Assembly: GCA_013821455.1 (NCBI GenBank)
Contig: JACDGS010000017.1
Span: 4,720-68,719 of the forward strand
From: Chthoniobacterales bacterium
GTDB lineage: Bacteria > Verrucomicrobiota > Verrucomicrobiia > Chthoniobacterales > UBA10450
Reading direction: 5' to 3'
Length of the DNA: 64,000 nucleotides
Shown: positions 9,252 through 17,534 of the stretch, piece after piece
Layout: each line of letters opens with the position of its first letter
Position numbering within the stretch: the first letter of the stretch is position 1
The notes under the pieces: model-generated
Told to the model about the DNA's origin: nothing
Database searches by the model: none
What the model saw: the letters and a program-made list of their open reading frames with translations, nothing else
Program-made: the position numbers and the translations under genes

Positions 9252-10043
9252 ATGTTCGACAGCTTGCTCAACACGCTGCTCGTAGTCGCGGCGCTCTACG
9301 TTTACCTCTCGCTCGCGCGCCAGGTCGCGGCCCGGCAGCTTGATGGCGCGGCCTCGTTAGGCGAAAAACAATTCGGTTTGCCCGAGGTGATCGCGGCGAC
9401 CATTCTGCTCGGCTGGTTTGGCTGGAACTTTAAACTCGCGCTCAGCCACGGTGAGATGTCGTTAGGCACGATCGATCTCGTCTTCAACGTCGTCTTTTCT
9501 TTCTTCGTTCTTTTCGCGCTGACCTCGCTCCTGCAGTTGCGCGGGTTCAGCGTTGCGTCGTTAGGCGGATTTTCGCGCCTCAGTTTCGGACGGATTGTCA
9601 GCACGGCGGCGGTGCTGCTGCTTGCGGCTTACCCGCTCCTTTACGTGGCCGATACCATTTCGCGGTGGAGTCTCGGCGGCGGCTCCAGCCGGCAGCAGAT
9701 TATCGAGATGTTTACCGGGTCGGAGACGCTGCAGCAGCGCATCCTCATCATCATCCTCGCGATCGCCATCGCCCCCATGACCGAGGAATTCATCTTTCGA
9801 TTTTTCCTTTATGGCGTGCTGAAGCGTTACCTCGGCCGCGGCGCTGGGATCATTCTCAACGCGCTCCTCTTCGCCGCGGTGCATGTGCATCTGCCGAGCT
9901 TCGGCCCGCTCTTTCTCCTGGGCGCCTGCCTCACGCTCGCCTATGAGTGGAGCGGCTCGATCCTCGTCTCCATGACGATGCACGCGCTTTTCAATTTCCT
10001 CACTCTCTGCGCGCTCGCGTTTCCCAGCCTCCTTTCGCCATGA
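9252..10043 (+). CDS. CPBP-family intramembrane metalloprotease
   Basis: 263 residues with about seven hydrophobic segments. The Abi/CAAX-protease motifs are in the last third: EEFIFRFFLYG (the EExxxR motif), then LFAAVHVHLP and MTMHALFNFL, which supply the metal-binding histidines. Prokaryotic members are intramembrane proteases of varied or unknown substrate. The gene follows sppA by 15 bases and its stop overlaps the thiL start (ATGA). Three TCGTTAGGC copies lie inside, each read as Ser-Leu-Gly. Confidence 0.88.
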   Translation: MFDSLLNTLLVVAALYVYLSLARQVAARQLDGAASLGEKQFGLPEVIAATILLGWFGWNFKLALSHGEMSLGTIDLVFNVVFSFFVLFALTSLLQLRGFSVASLGGFSRLSFGRIVSTAAVLLLAAYPLLYVADTISRWSLGGGSSRQQIIEMFTGSETLQQRILIIILAIAIAPMTEEFIFRFFLYGVLKRYLGRGAGIILNALLFAAVHVHLPSFGPLFLLGACLTLAYEWSGSILVSMTMHALFNFLTLCALAFPSLLSP

Positions 10044-10960
10044 ACCTGCGCGAGTCCGCCAAAGGACGGATTCGCTGCGGCGAACTGGGCGAGGACCGGC
10101 TGATCTCCGCTCTCGTCGCCAGCTTGAAAGCGCATCCGGGCGTCATCGCGGGTCCGGGCGATGACTGCGCGGTCGTGGACGGAGCGGGCGCGGGCGAGCT
10201 GCTGCTTCTGAAAACCGATTGCGTGGTCGAAGGCGTGCATTTTTTGCCTAACGAAAAGCCGACAGCGATTGGCTGGAAAGCGATGGCGCGGACGCTGAGC
10301 GATTTTGCCGCGATGTCGGGCCGGCCGCGTTACGCTCTCATCACGCTCGTCGCGCCGCGCGAACGCGAAGCGCGCTGGACGCTGGAGCTGTATCGCGGTT
10401 TGCGCTCGGTCGCGGATCGGTTCAGCGTCGCGATCGTCGGCGGCGAGACCAGCAGCACCGCAGGTCCCGTGGTCATTTCGATCAGCGCGACGGGCACGGT
10501 GGAAAAGGAGCGCTGGGTTTCCCGCGCCGGAGGCGAAGCGGGTGACGCGCTTTTCGTCACTGGAAAACTGGGCGGCTCAATCCGCCGGAAGCATTTGAAT
10601 TTCCTTCCGCGAATCGAAGAGTCACGCTGGCTCACGAAACACTTTCGGCTGCACGCGATGATGGATTTGAGCGACGGTCTCGGGGCCGATCTGCCGCGGC
10701 TGGCGCAAGCGAGTGGCGTCGGGTTTGAGATCGACGAACGCGCGCTCCCGCGCACTCGCGGCTGCTCCATCGCGCAGGCGATCAACGATGGTGAGGATTA
10801 CGAGTTGCTCTTCGCGCTTTCGCCTAACGACGCCGCAAAACTTGCGGTGCAGTGGCGCAAAAAATTTCCGCAGCTTCCCCTCACTCGCATCGGGCATTTC
10901 ACCGCGTCGTCAGAGTCCGCGCCACCTCCCTCTTTTCATGGCTTCCTTCATTTCTCGTAG
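10040..10960 (+). CDS. thiL: Thiamine-monophosphate kinase
   Basis: 306 residues from the ATG at 10040, which overlaps the previous stop. ThiL phosphorylates thiamine monophosphate to the diphosphate cofactor with ATP. Typical features are GELGEDRLI near the N-terminus, the nucleotide/Mg site GPGDDCAVV, TDCVVEGVHF, FAAMSGRPRYAL, VGGETSSTAGPV and MMDLSDGLGADLPRLA. Two uptake-like words lie inside (10246, 10822), both read as Pro-Asn-Glu/Asp. Confidence 0.95.
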   Translation: MNLRESAKGRIRCGELGEDRLISALVASLKAHPGVIAGPGDDCAVVDGAGAGELLLLKTDCVVEGVHFLPNEKPTAIGWKAMARTLSDFAAMSGRPRYALITLVAPREREARWTLELYRGLRSVADRFSVAIVGGETSSTAGPVVISISATGTVEKERWVSRAGGEAGDALFVTGKLGGSIRRKHLNFLPRIEESRWLTKHFRLHAMMDLSDGLGADLPRLAQASGVGFEIDERALPRTRGCSIAQAINDGEDYELLFALSPNDAAKLAVQWRKKFPQLPLTRIGHFTASSESAPPPSFHGFLHFS

Positions 10961-11354
10961 CGTGGAGGAGACGATCGCGTTCGCGCGCGCGCGCGCCGCG
11001 GCGCTTCAGCCTAACGACGTCGTCGCGCTCTGCGGCGATCTGGGCGCGGGCAAGACGCACTTCGTCAAAGGTCTCGTCGCCGGTTGCGGCAGCGATGAGC
11101 CTGTCACGAGTCCGACGTTCACTTTGCTGCACGAATATCGCGGCGGGCGATTGCCTGTTTTTCACTTCGATTTTTACCGGATCGCGCAGCGCGCCGAGAT
11201 CGAACAGCTCGGCTTCGACGAGCTCCTGAATGAAGGCGGCGTGGCGGTCATCGAATGGGCTGATCGGTTTCCAGAGCTCCTGCCCTCGCGCACGCGCTGG
11301 ATTTGGATTTCCGCTACATCGGAAGGCGAGCGTTTCGTGGCCGAAAACGAATGA
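10938..11354 (+). CDS. tsaE: tRNA t6A biosynthesis ATPase TsaE
   Basis: 138 residues from the ATG at 10938, which lies 23 bases inside the end of thiL. The Walker A is [32 protein letters not shown] and AVIEWADRF are the other conserved TsaE motifs. With TsaB and TsaD it supports threonylcarbamoyl transfer to tRNA A37. Its stop overlaps the tsaB start. Confidence 0.95.
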   Translation: MASFISRSVEETIAFARARAAALQPNDVVALCGDLGAGKTHFVKGLVAGCGSDEPVTSPTFTLLHEYRGGRLPVFHFDFYRIAQRAEIEQLGFDELLNEGGVAVIEWADRFPELLPSRTRWIWISATSEGERFVAENE

Positions 11355-11956
11355 AAATCCTGGCGCTGGAACTCTCCACCGCGGTCGGGAGCATTGCCTT
11401 TCGCGACGGTGAGTCGGCGAGTGTCGTTAGGCGATTTCCGGCCGATCGAAAACACTCGGGATTATTTTACGAAAATCTCAGCGCGATCCGCAGCGAGCGC
11501 GGATTGCCGGACACAATCGTGGTTGGCTTGGGCCCGGGCTCGTATGCGGGCACGCGCATTGCCATTGCCACCGCGATCGGGCTGCGCGCGGCGTCGAATG
11601 CGCGGCTCATCGGTTTGCCTTCGATCTGCGCGATCGACCTGCCAGAATATTTTGTGATCGGAGACGCGCGCCGCAGCAGTTATTTTCTCGCGCACGTGCG
11701 CGCAGGAATTTGCGTGACCGGCCCTACCTTGGCGAGTGAAGAGGAACTGTGGTCGGCGATGACGCAGCACCAGCAAATTCCCTTCGTCGCGAGCGAGCCG
11801 CTGCCGAAATTCGCCGACGTTAGGCTGGCGCATCCTTCAGCCACGCTCCTTGCCACGCTCGCGGAAAATGCCGAGGTCAGCGACAAAACTCTTGAGCCGA
11901 TTTACCTGCGCCAGCCTTACATCACGGCTCCGAAAGCAACACCTTGGACTCGTTAG
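11351..11956 (+). CDS. tsaB: tRNA t6A biosynthesis protein TsaB
   Basis: 201 residues from the ATG at 11351 ([17 protein letters not shown]), coupled to tsaE by an ATGA overlap. The ASKHA-fold segment VGLGPGSYAGTRIAIA is typical. TsaB is the inactive paralogue that scaffolds TsaD in the t6A complex. It is somewhat short at the C-terminus compared with E. coli TsaB. Its last 13 bases overlap the alr start. Confidence 0.93.
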   Translation: MKILALELSTAVGSIAFRDGESASVVRRFPADRKHSGLFYENLSAIRSERGLPDTIVVGLGPGSYAGTRIAIATAIGLRAASNARLIGLPSICAIDLPEYFVIGDARRSSYFLAHVRAGICVTGPTLASEEELWSAMTQHQQIPFVASEPLPKFADVRLAHPSATLLATLAENAEVSDKTLEPIYLRQPYITAPKATPWTR

Positions 11957-13026
11957 GCAAAGAACGTTGCTGGGCGGAAATCGATCTCGCGGCGGTGCGG
12001 CACAATGCCCGCCTGGCCCGCGAACGATCCGGCTCCGAATTGCTCGCAGTCGTAAAAGCGAACGCTTACGGCCACGGCATGATCGAGATCGCGCGCGCGC
12101 TCCTCGAGGAGGCCGCGCTCTTCGGAGTCGCGAATGCGCACGAAGCGGGCGAGCTGCGCGCGAGCGGAAGCGCGCGTCCGATTTTGATTCTCGGGCCGGC
12201 GTTGCCCGAGGAACGCGCGGTCATCAATGCCGAGGGATTCATCCCGTCGGTTTCGAGCGCGGCGGAAGCGCGCGCTTTCGCCGAAAATCCGTCCGGAATC
12301 AATTTCGTGATCGATACCGGGATGGGCCGGATGGGCTGCTGGCACGAGGACGTTGGCGCAGAACTGGAGAAAATTCCCGCGCGCCAACTGCACAGCCTTT
12401 CAACCCATTTGCCGGTGGCGGATGAAGATGAAGCTTTCACGGACGAGGAGCTGACTCGTTTTGCGGAACTCGTTAGGCAATTGCGCGCTCGCATTCCGGG
12501 CGACTACAAGGTTCACGTTCTGCTCAGCGCCGGAATTCTTGGTTTCGCACAACATCGCTTCGATCTGGTGCGCGCGGGTCTCATGCTTTACGGCAGCTCG
12601 CCCTTGCCTAACGAGCAAAGGTCTTTGCGCCCGGCGCTCACGCTGAAGACGCGCATCGTCCTGCTGCGCGGTCTGCCCGCCGGCCGCAGCGTCAGTTACG
12701 GGCGGACATTTACGACTTCACATCCGACGCGCGTGGCGACGATCGGCGCTGGTTACGCCGACGGTTATCCGCGCTCGCTTTCTAATCGCGATGCCGCGGT
12801 ATTGATCAGCGGAAAACGCTGTCCGATTCTGGGCCGGATCACGATGGACCTAACGATGGTGGACGTGACCGCGGTTCCTGACGCGCAGATCGGTGACGAG
12901 GTTGTGCTCATTGGCCGTCAAGGCGACACAGAAATTCTCGCTTCGGAAATTGCTACGCGCGCGGGCACAATCGCGTGGGAGATTTTTACCGGAATTGGCA
13001 GCCGGGTGCGCCGTGTGTATTTGTGA
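11944..13026 (+). CDS. alr: Alanine racemase
   Basis: 360 residues from a TTG start at 11944 inside the tsaB 3' end. The PLP lysine is in AVVKANAYGHG (Lys38). The second catalytic tyrosine region is SVSYGRTFTT, followed by GYADGYPRSLSNR and GRITMDLTMVDVT. It makes D-alanine for peptidoglycan. The TTG is chosen because CWAEIDLAAVRHN is the normal N-terminal motif and no ATG lies nearby. Confidence 0.95.
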   Translation: MDSLGKERCWAEIDLAAVRHNARLARERSGSELLAVVKANAYGHGMIEIARALLEEAALFGVANAHEAGELRASGSARPILILGPALPEERAVINAEGFIPSVSSAAEARAFAENPSGINFVIDTGMGRMGCWHEDVGAELEKIPARQLHSLSTHLPVADEDEAFTDEELTRFAELVRQLRARIPGDYKVHVLLSAGILGFAQHRFDLVRAGLMLYGSSPLPNEQRSLRPALTLKTRIVLLRGLPAGRSVSYGRTFTTSHPTRVATIGAGYADGYPRSLSNRDAAVLISGKRCPILGRITMDLTMVDVTAVPDAQIGDEVVLIGRQGDTEILASEIATRAGTIAWEIFTGIGSRVRRVYL

Positions 13027-13033
13027 AGCGTCG

Positions 13034-13396
13034 ATGTTTCAGATCATCTTCAACGAACTCAGCGCGGCGGAAATGGCGGCCTTGCCGAAGATTTTGCAGC
13101 TCGAGCTGCTCGCCGAATTTCAGATTCCCCCCGAAGACCTCGACAACCTCGACGCCAGCCGCTTCGGCGTGATCGAGCGCGAAGGAAAGAAGCTCCATCG
13201 CTATCGCGCGAAAGATTACCGGATTTATTTCGAGCGCAGTTCCGAAGGCGTGACCGTCCATCGCGTGCTGCACAAAAACACGTTTCGGGATTTCCTTTTC
13301 CGCAGCAAACTGCCGATGGCAGAAGACGACCAGCTCGGCAAAACGCGCGAGTTTTGGAAGTTGATCGAGCAGGGCGAAAAGACCCGCAAAGCCTAA
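13034..13396 (+). CDS. RelE/ParE-like cytotoxic translational repressor homologue, no antitoxin seen
   Basis: 120 residues from the ATG at 13034, seven bases after alr. The core resembles the RelE/ParE fold: KKLHRYRAKDYRIYFERSSEG and VTVHRVLHKNTFRDFLFRS. The N-terminal helical part (LSAAEMAALPKILQLELLAEF) is longer than in classical toxins. No antitoxin-like gene lies on either side, so it may be a housekeeping derivative rather than a toxin. Confidence 0.7.
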   Translation: MFQIIFNELSAAEMAALPKILQLELLAEFQIPPEDLDNLDASRFGVIEREGKKLHRYRAKDYRIYFERSSEGVTVHRVLHKNTFRDFLFRSKLPMAEDDQLGKTREFWKLIEQGEKTRKA

Positions 13397-13400
13397 CGAA

Positions 13401-13793
13401 ATGAACAGCCGGCGTTTCGACCATGTTGATCTGCGCGTCCGTTCTCTGGTGGAAGCGCTGCCCTTTTACGAAAAATTCCTGCCGGCGCTCGGGTTCAACC
13501 GAATAAGCGGTGAGGGCCACTGGAGGACGTTTTCGCTGGCTGAGCCTGATCCGACCGAGTTCGTCTGGATCGTGGAAGCGTTGTCGCACCAGCCGAATGA
13601 AACCCGGATCGCCATGTGGGCGGACAGCCGCGCAGAAGTCGATCGCGTGGCAAAGATTGTCGCCGACGCGGGCGGGCGGGTGCTGGAAGGTCCGGAGTTG
13701 TGTGAAGATTACGGGCCGTCGTATTACGCATTCTTTTTCGAAGACTCGTGCGGCAATCGCTGGGAAGTCTGCTGCCGCAAGGCCGAGGGTTAG
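13401..13793 (+). CDS. VOC (glyoxalase/bleomycin-resistance) family protein
   Basis: 130 residues. It opens with FDHVDLRVRSLVEALPFYEKFL and ends with YYAFFFEDSCGNRWEVCCR, the paired beta-alpha-beta pattern and the metal-site positions (His at the start, Glu in WEVCC) of vicinal oxygen chelate proteins. Substrate unknown. The gene follows the RelE-like gene by four bases, with a GCCTAACGA copy spanning the junction (13391-13399). Confidence 0.88.
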   Translation: MNSRRFDHVDLRVRSLVEALPFYEKFLPALGFNRISGEGHWRTFSLAEPDPTEFVWIVEALSHQPNETRIAMWADSRAEVDRVAKIVADAGGRVLEGPELCEDYGPSYYAFFFEDSCGNRWEVCCRKAEG

Positions 13794-13949
13794 TCTTGAC
13801 GGATCCGTCGGGATCTTTCGTTAGGGAGAAGCTTGACGCTCCTTCCGTGGGCGCCACCAGCTGAAGGCGGTCAAAGATTGACTTCGACCCGGCCGGCAGG
13901 TGGATTCGCCGAATCCGGGCCGACCTTTGGCAGCTAACGAAAGGAAAAC

Positions 13950-14666
13950 ATGAAAACATTGGCATCCATTCTCGCGCTCACGCTTCTGGCGGTGAGGACG
14001 CTCCCCGCGCAGCAGTCGTCGCTCGACGCGGCGAAGGCCGCGCCGAAAATAACCGACGTCTATCACGTCTTCTTTGCCAAAGCCGCACTCGGGAAAGCGC
14101 AGGAACTGGCGGAGTTCCTCAACGAACCCGACCCGAACGCGCCGAATCCAAATCATCGGATTTTGTTGCGCCACCAGGACGGCGACGGCTGGGATTACGT
14201 CGAGATCGAGCACCTCGGGACCAAAGCTATCGTGGACAACAACGGCACGCCGATGCCTCAGGCCAAGCGCAGCCTGATCGAATGGCATAACGACAGCTTC
14301 GCCAGCGGTCCGCCGTGGGCGGAGTTCGCCAAAGCCCTCGGCATCGACGGCGACGCGAGCAAGACCGCGGGCGCGGTGTATCTCGTCGCCGATTATCGCG
14401 CGGCTTCCGGCCATCGCGACGACATGGTAAAAATGCTGCTCGACGTCCCGCCGGGCGACACTTCATCGGGCAACGTCCTGCTGCAGCATCTCGAAGGCGC
14501 CTCCTGGAATAACCTCGCGGTCGTGCGCTACGATTCCTGGGAGAAGTTCGCGGAGAACGAGAAGAACAGTACGACGCAGACAAATAAGAAATCGGGCGGC
14601 TGGTTCGAACTGCGCAACCATATGGTTTGTCATCACGATACCTTGACGGATCGGCTCCTGCCCTAG
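13950..14666 (+). CDS. Secreted hypothetical protein, 238 aa
   Basis: A signal peptide (MKTLASILALTLLAVRTLPA) precedes a mature part with two similar halves. DVYHVFFAKAALGKAQELAEF pairs with GAVYLVADYRAASGHRDDMV, and RILLRHQDGDGWDYVEIEHL pairs with VLLQHLEGASWNNLAVVRYD. This suggests a duplicated dimeric alpha-beta barrel-like (ferredoxin-type) fold. No function is known to me. It ends in MVCHHDTLTDRLLP. Confidence 0.65.
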   Translation: MKTLASILALTLLAVRTLPAQQSSLDAAKAAPKITDVYHVFFAKAALGKAQELAEFLNEPDPNAPNPNHRILLRHQDGDGWDYVEIEHLGTKAIVDNNGTPMPQAKRSLIEWHNDSFASGPPWAEFAKALGIDGDASKTAGAVYLVADYRAASGHRDDMVKMLLDVPPGDTSSGNVLLQHLEGASWNNLAVVRYDSWEKFAENEKNSTTQTNKKSGGWFELRNHMVCHHDTLTDRLLP

Positions 14667-14770
14667 CGTTCACCAGATAAAAATCGATAGCGGTCGAATC
14701 GCCCGAGGATTCGGCCGCGCATTAGTCACGCCGCACAACCTCGGACGGCCGCGGCGACGATTTCTGTTTG

Positions 14771-15097
14771 ATGAAAGACACCAGCGTGACCAAGGTCACT
14801 TCCGAGTTTTCGCCGCACGGTCCGGAAGGGGAGAAGTATCTCGCCTCAGGAATTCACGTGGCGATGCGGCTCTGGGAGAATGAGAAGCCTAACGATAAGA
14901 AGCCGCCTTCAAAACACGACTACGAAGTGGTCGGGTATGTGATTAAAGGCAAGGCCGAGCTGCATCTGGAAGGTCAGACGCTGATCTTGAATGCGGGCGA
15001 TTCTTACGCGGTGCCGAAGAACGTGGAGCACACGTACAAAATTCTGGAGAATTTTACCGCGGTCGAGGCGACGAGTCCGCCGGCGATTGCGCATTAG
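14771..15097 (+). CDS. Cupin-domain protein
   Basis: 108 residues from the ATG at 14771; a TTG codon directly upstream is less likely. Residues 55-95 carry the cupin core: EVVGYVIKGKAELHLEGQTLIL then AGDSYAVPKNVEHTYKI, with histidine in the second motif but an incomplete first metal motif. A small single-domain beta barrel of unknown ligand. It is followed at once by a palindromic repeat. Confidence 0.85.
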   Translation: MKDTSVTKVTSEFSPHGPEGEKYLASGIHVAMRLWENEKPNDKKPPSKHDYEVVGYVIKGKAELHLEGQTLILNAGDSYAVPKNVEHTYKILENFTAVEATSPPAIAH

Positions 15098-15114
15098 TAG
15101 ATCGTGAGTTTGCC

Positions 15115-15220
15115 GTCATCCTGAGCGGAGCGGCAGCGGAGTCGAAGGATCCCGTGGAGTTTTGTGGCAGCGGGACTTCACGGAAACCCTGCGGGATCCC
15201 TCGGCTTCGCTCGGGATGAC
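15115..15220. repeat. Palindromic MITE-like repeat, copy A
   Basis: About 106 bases bounded by imperfect inverted ends: GTCATCCTGAGCGGAGC on the left and TTCGCTCGGGATGAC on the right, each with an internal GGATCCC. The same ends flank 28700-28825. The arms would fold into a long hairpin. This intergenic repeat lies between the convergent cupin and rpsR genes, where it might also act as a bidirectional terminator. No coding content. Confidence 0.8.
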
Positions 15221-15267
15221 AGGTGGGAAGAAGCGTTCGGGAGGATTCGTTAGGCGCGAACGCCTCG

Positions 15268-15507
15268 CTACTTCATCAAGAGCACCGACCGGCTGCGCTT
15301 GATCTCGCGCGTGATCTTGCGGTGCATGTGCGCGGGCATGCCGGTCACTCGGCGCGGGAGAATTTTTCCGCTTTCGGTCACGAACTTCCTGAGCAGATCG
15401 GGATTCTTGTAGTCGATGGCTTCGGCCGCAATGTCGATGCGACGGCGCGGCATCGTGCGATTAGCGCGGCGGAAAGCGGAACGGCGTTTGGCGGTCTTGG
15501 GTTGCAT
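15268..15507 (-). CDS. rpsR: Ribosomal protein bS18
   Basis: 79 residues, normal length. The S18 core is clear: [40 protein letters not shown] and RSRSVLLM. It binds the 30S platform next to S6. The N-terminus ([16 protein letters not shown]) is basic. It lies two bases downstream of rpmG on the same strand. Confidence 0.97.
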   Translation of the reverse strand: MQPKTAKRRSAFRRANRTMPRRRIDIAAEAIDYKNPDLLRKFVTESGKILPRRVTGMPAHMHRKITREIKRSRSVLLMK

Positions 15508-15509
15508 AA

Positions 15510-15683
15510 TTACTTGGTCTCCCGGTGGAGCGTGTGCCGTTTCATAAATGGATTGTATTTTTTCTTTTCGAGCCGGTTCGGCGTGCGCGGACTTTTCTTA
15601 TTCCGCGTCGTCATGTAACGCGAGGCCGGCATCCCAGCCGCTTTCGCTTCGGTGCATTCAAGAGTGACGATTTCCTGGGCCAT
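15510..15683 (-). CDS. rpmG: Ribosomal protein bL33
   Basis: 57 residues. It reads [17 protein letters not shown], then [19 protein letters not shown] and [18 protein letters not shown], an unmistakable L33. Of the zinc-type cysteines only one is present, so this is a zinc-independent (C-minus) form. It sits between the DksA-like gene and rpsR on the same strand, with gaps of five and two bases. Confidence 0.95.
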   Translation of the reverse strand: MAQEIVTLECTEAKAAGMPASRYMTTRNKKSPRTPNRLEKKKYNPFMKRHTLHRETK

Positions 15684-15688
15684 TTTCG

Positions 15689-16480
15689 TTATTCCTTCGT
15701 TTCTTCGGCTTTCTCTTCTTCCTCGCCTTCGCGCGTTTCTTCATCCGTTAGGCCAAAGAGCGAAGTGACAGACTGGCGAACGCGTGAAGCTTTATTTTGC
15801 TTCTCGAGCTGCGACTGACATTCGACGGTGTAGCGCGCAAAAGGAATCGCTTCGAGCCGCGCGTGCATGATCGGCTTGCCCGACATTTCGCACTTGCCGT
15901 AACTGCCGAGATCGATCCGCTTCAGCGCTTCATCGATTTCATAAAGCGCGTCCTGTTCCTGCGACAAAAGGCTGAGCGCGAAATCGCGATCGTAGGCATC
16001 GCTGCCGGCATCGGCCTGATGCATTCCGAAAGCGGAAGCTTCGCTGCCCTCGGCGCGCGCGCGCAAAGTGTCCTGCGCGACGCCAGCCATCGAATCGACC
16101 ATGGCGTCGCGGAGTTGCAGGAGCCGTTCTTTTTGCGCTCGGATGAAAGGATCGAGCCGGCGCGCATTCGCCTTCCCTGGCCGACCGATGATCTGCTGAG
16201 TCTGGCTGCCATTTTTTTCGTGACCTTTTTGCGCTTTGACCGGTTTGTTTTTTGCTGGCGCGGATTTTCTCGCGGGCGCGGCGGCGTGCTTTCGGAGTGC
16301 CTTCGCGGGCGTCTTTGCCGGCGCGGATTTCTTCACCGGCGAGGGCTTGGATTTTTTTTTCGCTTTGGCAGGCGGCGCTTTTTTCTTCGCAGGGGGAGCC
16401 TTGCGCGTGGCGGCCGCTTTTTTGGGCGGGGCCTTTTTCACGGGCTTCTTCGCGACGGAAGTTTTCTTGGAACTAGCCAT
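15689..16480 (-). CDS. DksA/TraR-like protein with a histone H1-like Lys/Ala/Pro tail and a degenerate zinc finger
   Basis: 263 residues. About the first 95 are a low-complexity [20 protein letters not shown]-type tail like histone H1 or bacterial H1-like proteins. The rest matches DksA/TraR: a coiled coil ([20 protein letters not shown]), [27 protein letters not shown] and [16 protein letters not shown]. Of the four finger cysteines only the first and last-type positions remain ([15 protein letters not shown]). The protein therefore probably does not hold zinc in the usual way. Known relatives bind the RNA polymerase secondary channel; whether this one does is not shown. First gene before rpmG and rpsR. 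Confidence 0.85.
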   Translation of the reverse strand: MASSKKTSVAKKPVKKAPPKKAAATRKAPPAKKKAPPAKAKKKSKPSPVKKSAPAKTPAKALRKHAAAPARKSAPAKNKPVKAQKGHEKNGSQTQQIIGRPGKANARRLDPFIRAQKERLLQLRDAMVDSMAGVAQDTLRARAEGSEASAFGMHQADAGSDAYDRDFALSLLSQEQDALYEIDEALKRIDLGSYGKCEMSGKPIMHARLEAIPFARYTVECQSQLEKQNKASRVRQSVTSLFGLTDEETREGEEEEKAEETKE

Positions 16481-16601
16481 AAAATTGGGTGCTTATCTCC
16501 GGTTTTCAGACCTGTCCGGAAAAGGGGAGGCTTAAATAAGAGCGATTCGTTTTTGACGCAAGCGGTTTCGGGCCGATTTGCGGGCCGATTTTTTCGAGGC
16601 G

Positions 16602-17396
16602 CTACGAGCTGGCGCTGGAATAATGCCGCAACGCAAACCGCCAGAAGAAGCGGCTCAAAAGCGTTACGATCGTGCCGGCGGCGGCGAGGTGCACAAGCAG
16701 CCACGCCGGTTGGCCTAACGACTTGATCAGGAGTCGCGCGGGAATGTTCGCAACGATGATGACGGGGACGATCCAGCCAAAAACCCAGCGGAAGAGCGGC
16801 GGGAAAATCACGTCCGGATAGCGCGCGATATTCAGGAAATTAAAATAGCCGTAAACCAACCCTTGCGCCCTAACGATCCAAAAGCTGACCGCGGCAAGGC
16901 AAATCATGATCGAGTAATGAATGGCCACGCCGAAGCCGAGCGCGATGACATAGAGCAGGATCGCGACCGGTCCCGGGGTGACGTGCAGCCTAACGAGTGA
17001 AAGCACGACAACAAAGACGCCGACGAGCGCATTGACGATGCTGTCGAGCCCGAATTGTTTTGTCGAAACGACGAACTGGCTGTCGAGCGGGAGCACGAGA
17101 AGCGAGTCGAGTTTCCCCGTGCGCACGAGCTCGGGAATGTTGGCCACATTCACGAAGAAGAACGCCTGAAAAAGCTGTCCAATGATCTGGTGTGTGCCGA
17201 CGAGCAGCACCACTTCCCACTTCGTCCAATCCCCGATCCGATCGACCTGCCCAAAGATGATGCTGAAGAATAAAATCTGTCCGAGGAACCAAAGCACCTC
17301 CACCACCATCCAGAGGAGAAAATTCGCCTTGAAACTCAGCTCACGAATGAGCGAGTTGCGCAGCATGATCCAATAGATTTCGAGGTAACGACGCAC
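16602..17396 (-). CDS. ABC-2 type transporter permease
   Basis: 264 residues with six hydrophobic segments and the pattern of the ABC-2 permease family with DUF990-like members (MRRYLEIYWIMLRNSLIREL, FFVNVANIPELVRTGKLDSLL, NFLNIARYPDVIFPP). It would be the membrane half of an exporter, but no ATPase or partner permease lies next to it on this strand. The nearest ATPase is the MacB-like one at 18725 on the other strand. Divergent from the MacA-like gene with 138 bases between. Confidence 0.85.
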   Translation of the reverse strand: MRRYLEIYWIMLRNSLIRELSFKANFLLWMVVEVLWFLGQILFFSIIFGQVDRIGDWTKWEVVLLVGTHQIIGQLFQAFFFVNVANIPELVRTGKLDSLLVLPLDSQFVVSTKQFGLDSIVNALVGVFVVVLSLVRLHVTPGPVAILLYVIALGFGVAIHYSIMICLAAVSFWIVRAQGLVYGYFNFLNIARYPDVIFPPLFRWVFGWIVPVIIVANIPARLLIKSLGQPAWLLVHLAAAGTIVTLLSRFFWRFALRHYSSASS

Positions 17397-17534
17397 CGCC
17401 GCTTCTTGTCATATAATTATATGATCAGTCAAACGCGCCGAGTCGGCGCGGCGGATTTGCCTAACGATCATGAGCCTCACGCCGCCCGCGTGGTTGACGT
17501 TCGCCCGGCTTCGGTCGATGCAACGCGCAAGCCG

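Noticed and set aside
15797-16726. Open plus-strand frame of about 300 codons opposite the DksA-like gene
   Set aside because: Its Arg/Phe-rich translation mirrors the Lys/Ala/Pro tail on the other strand and matches no fold.
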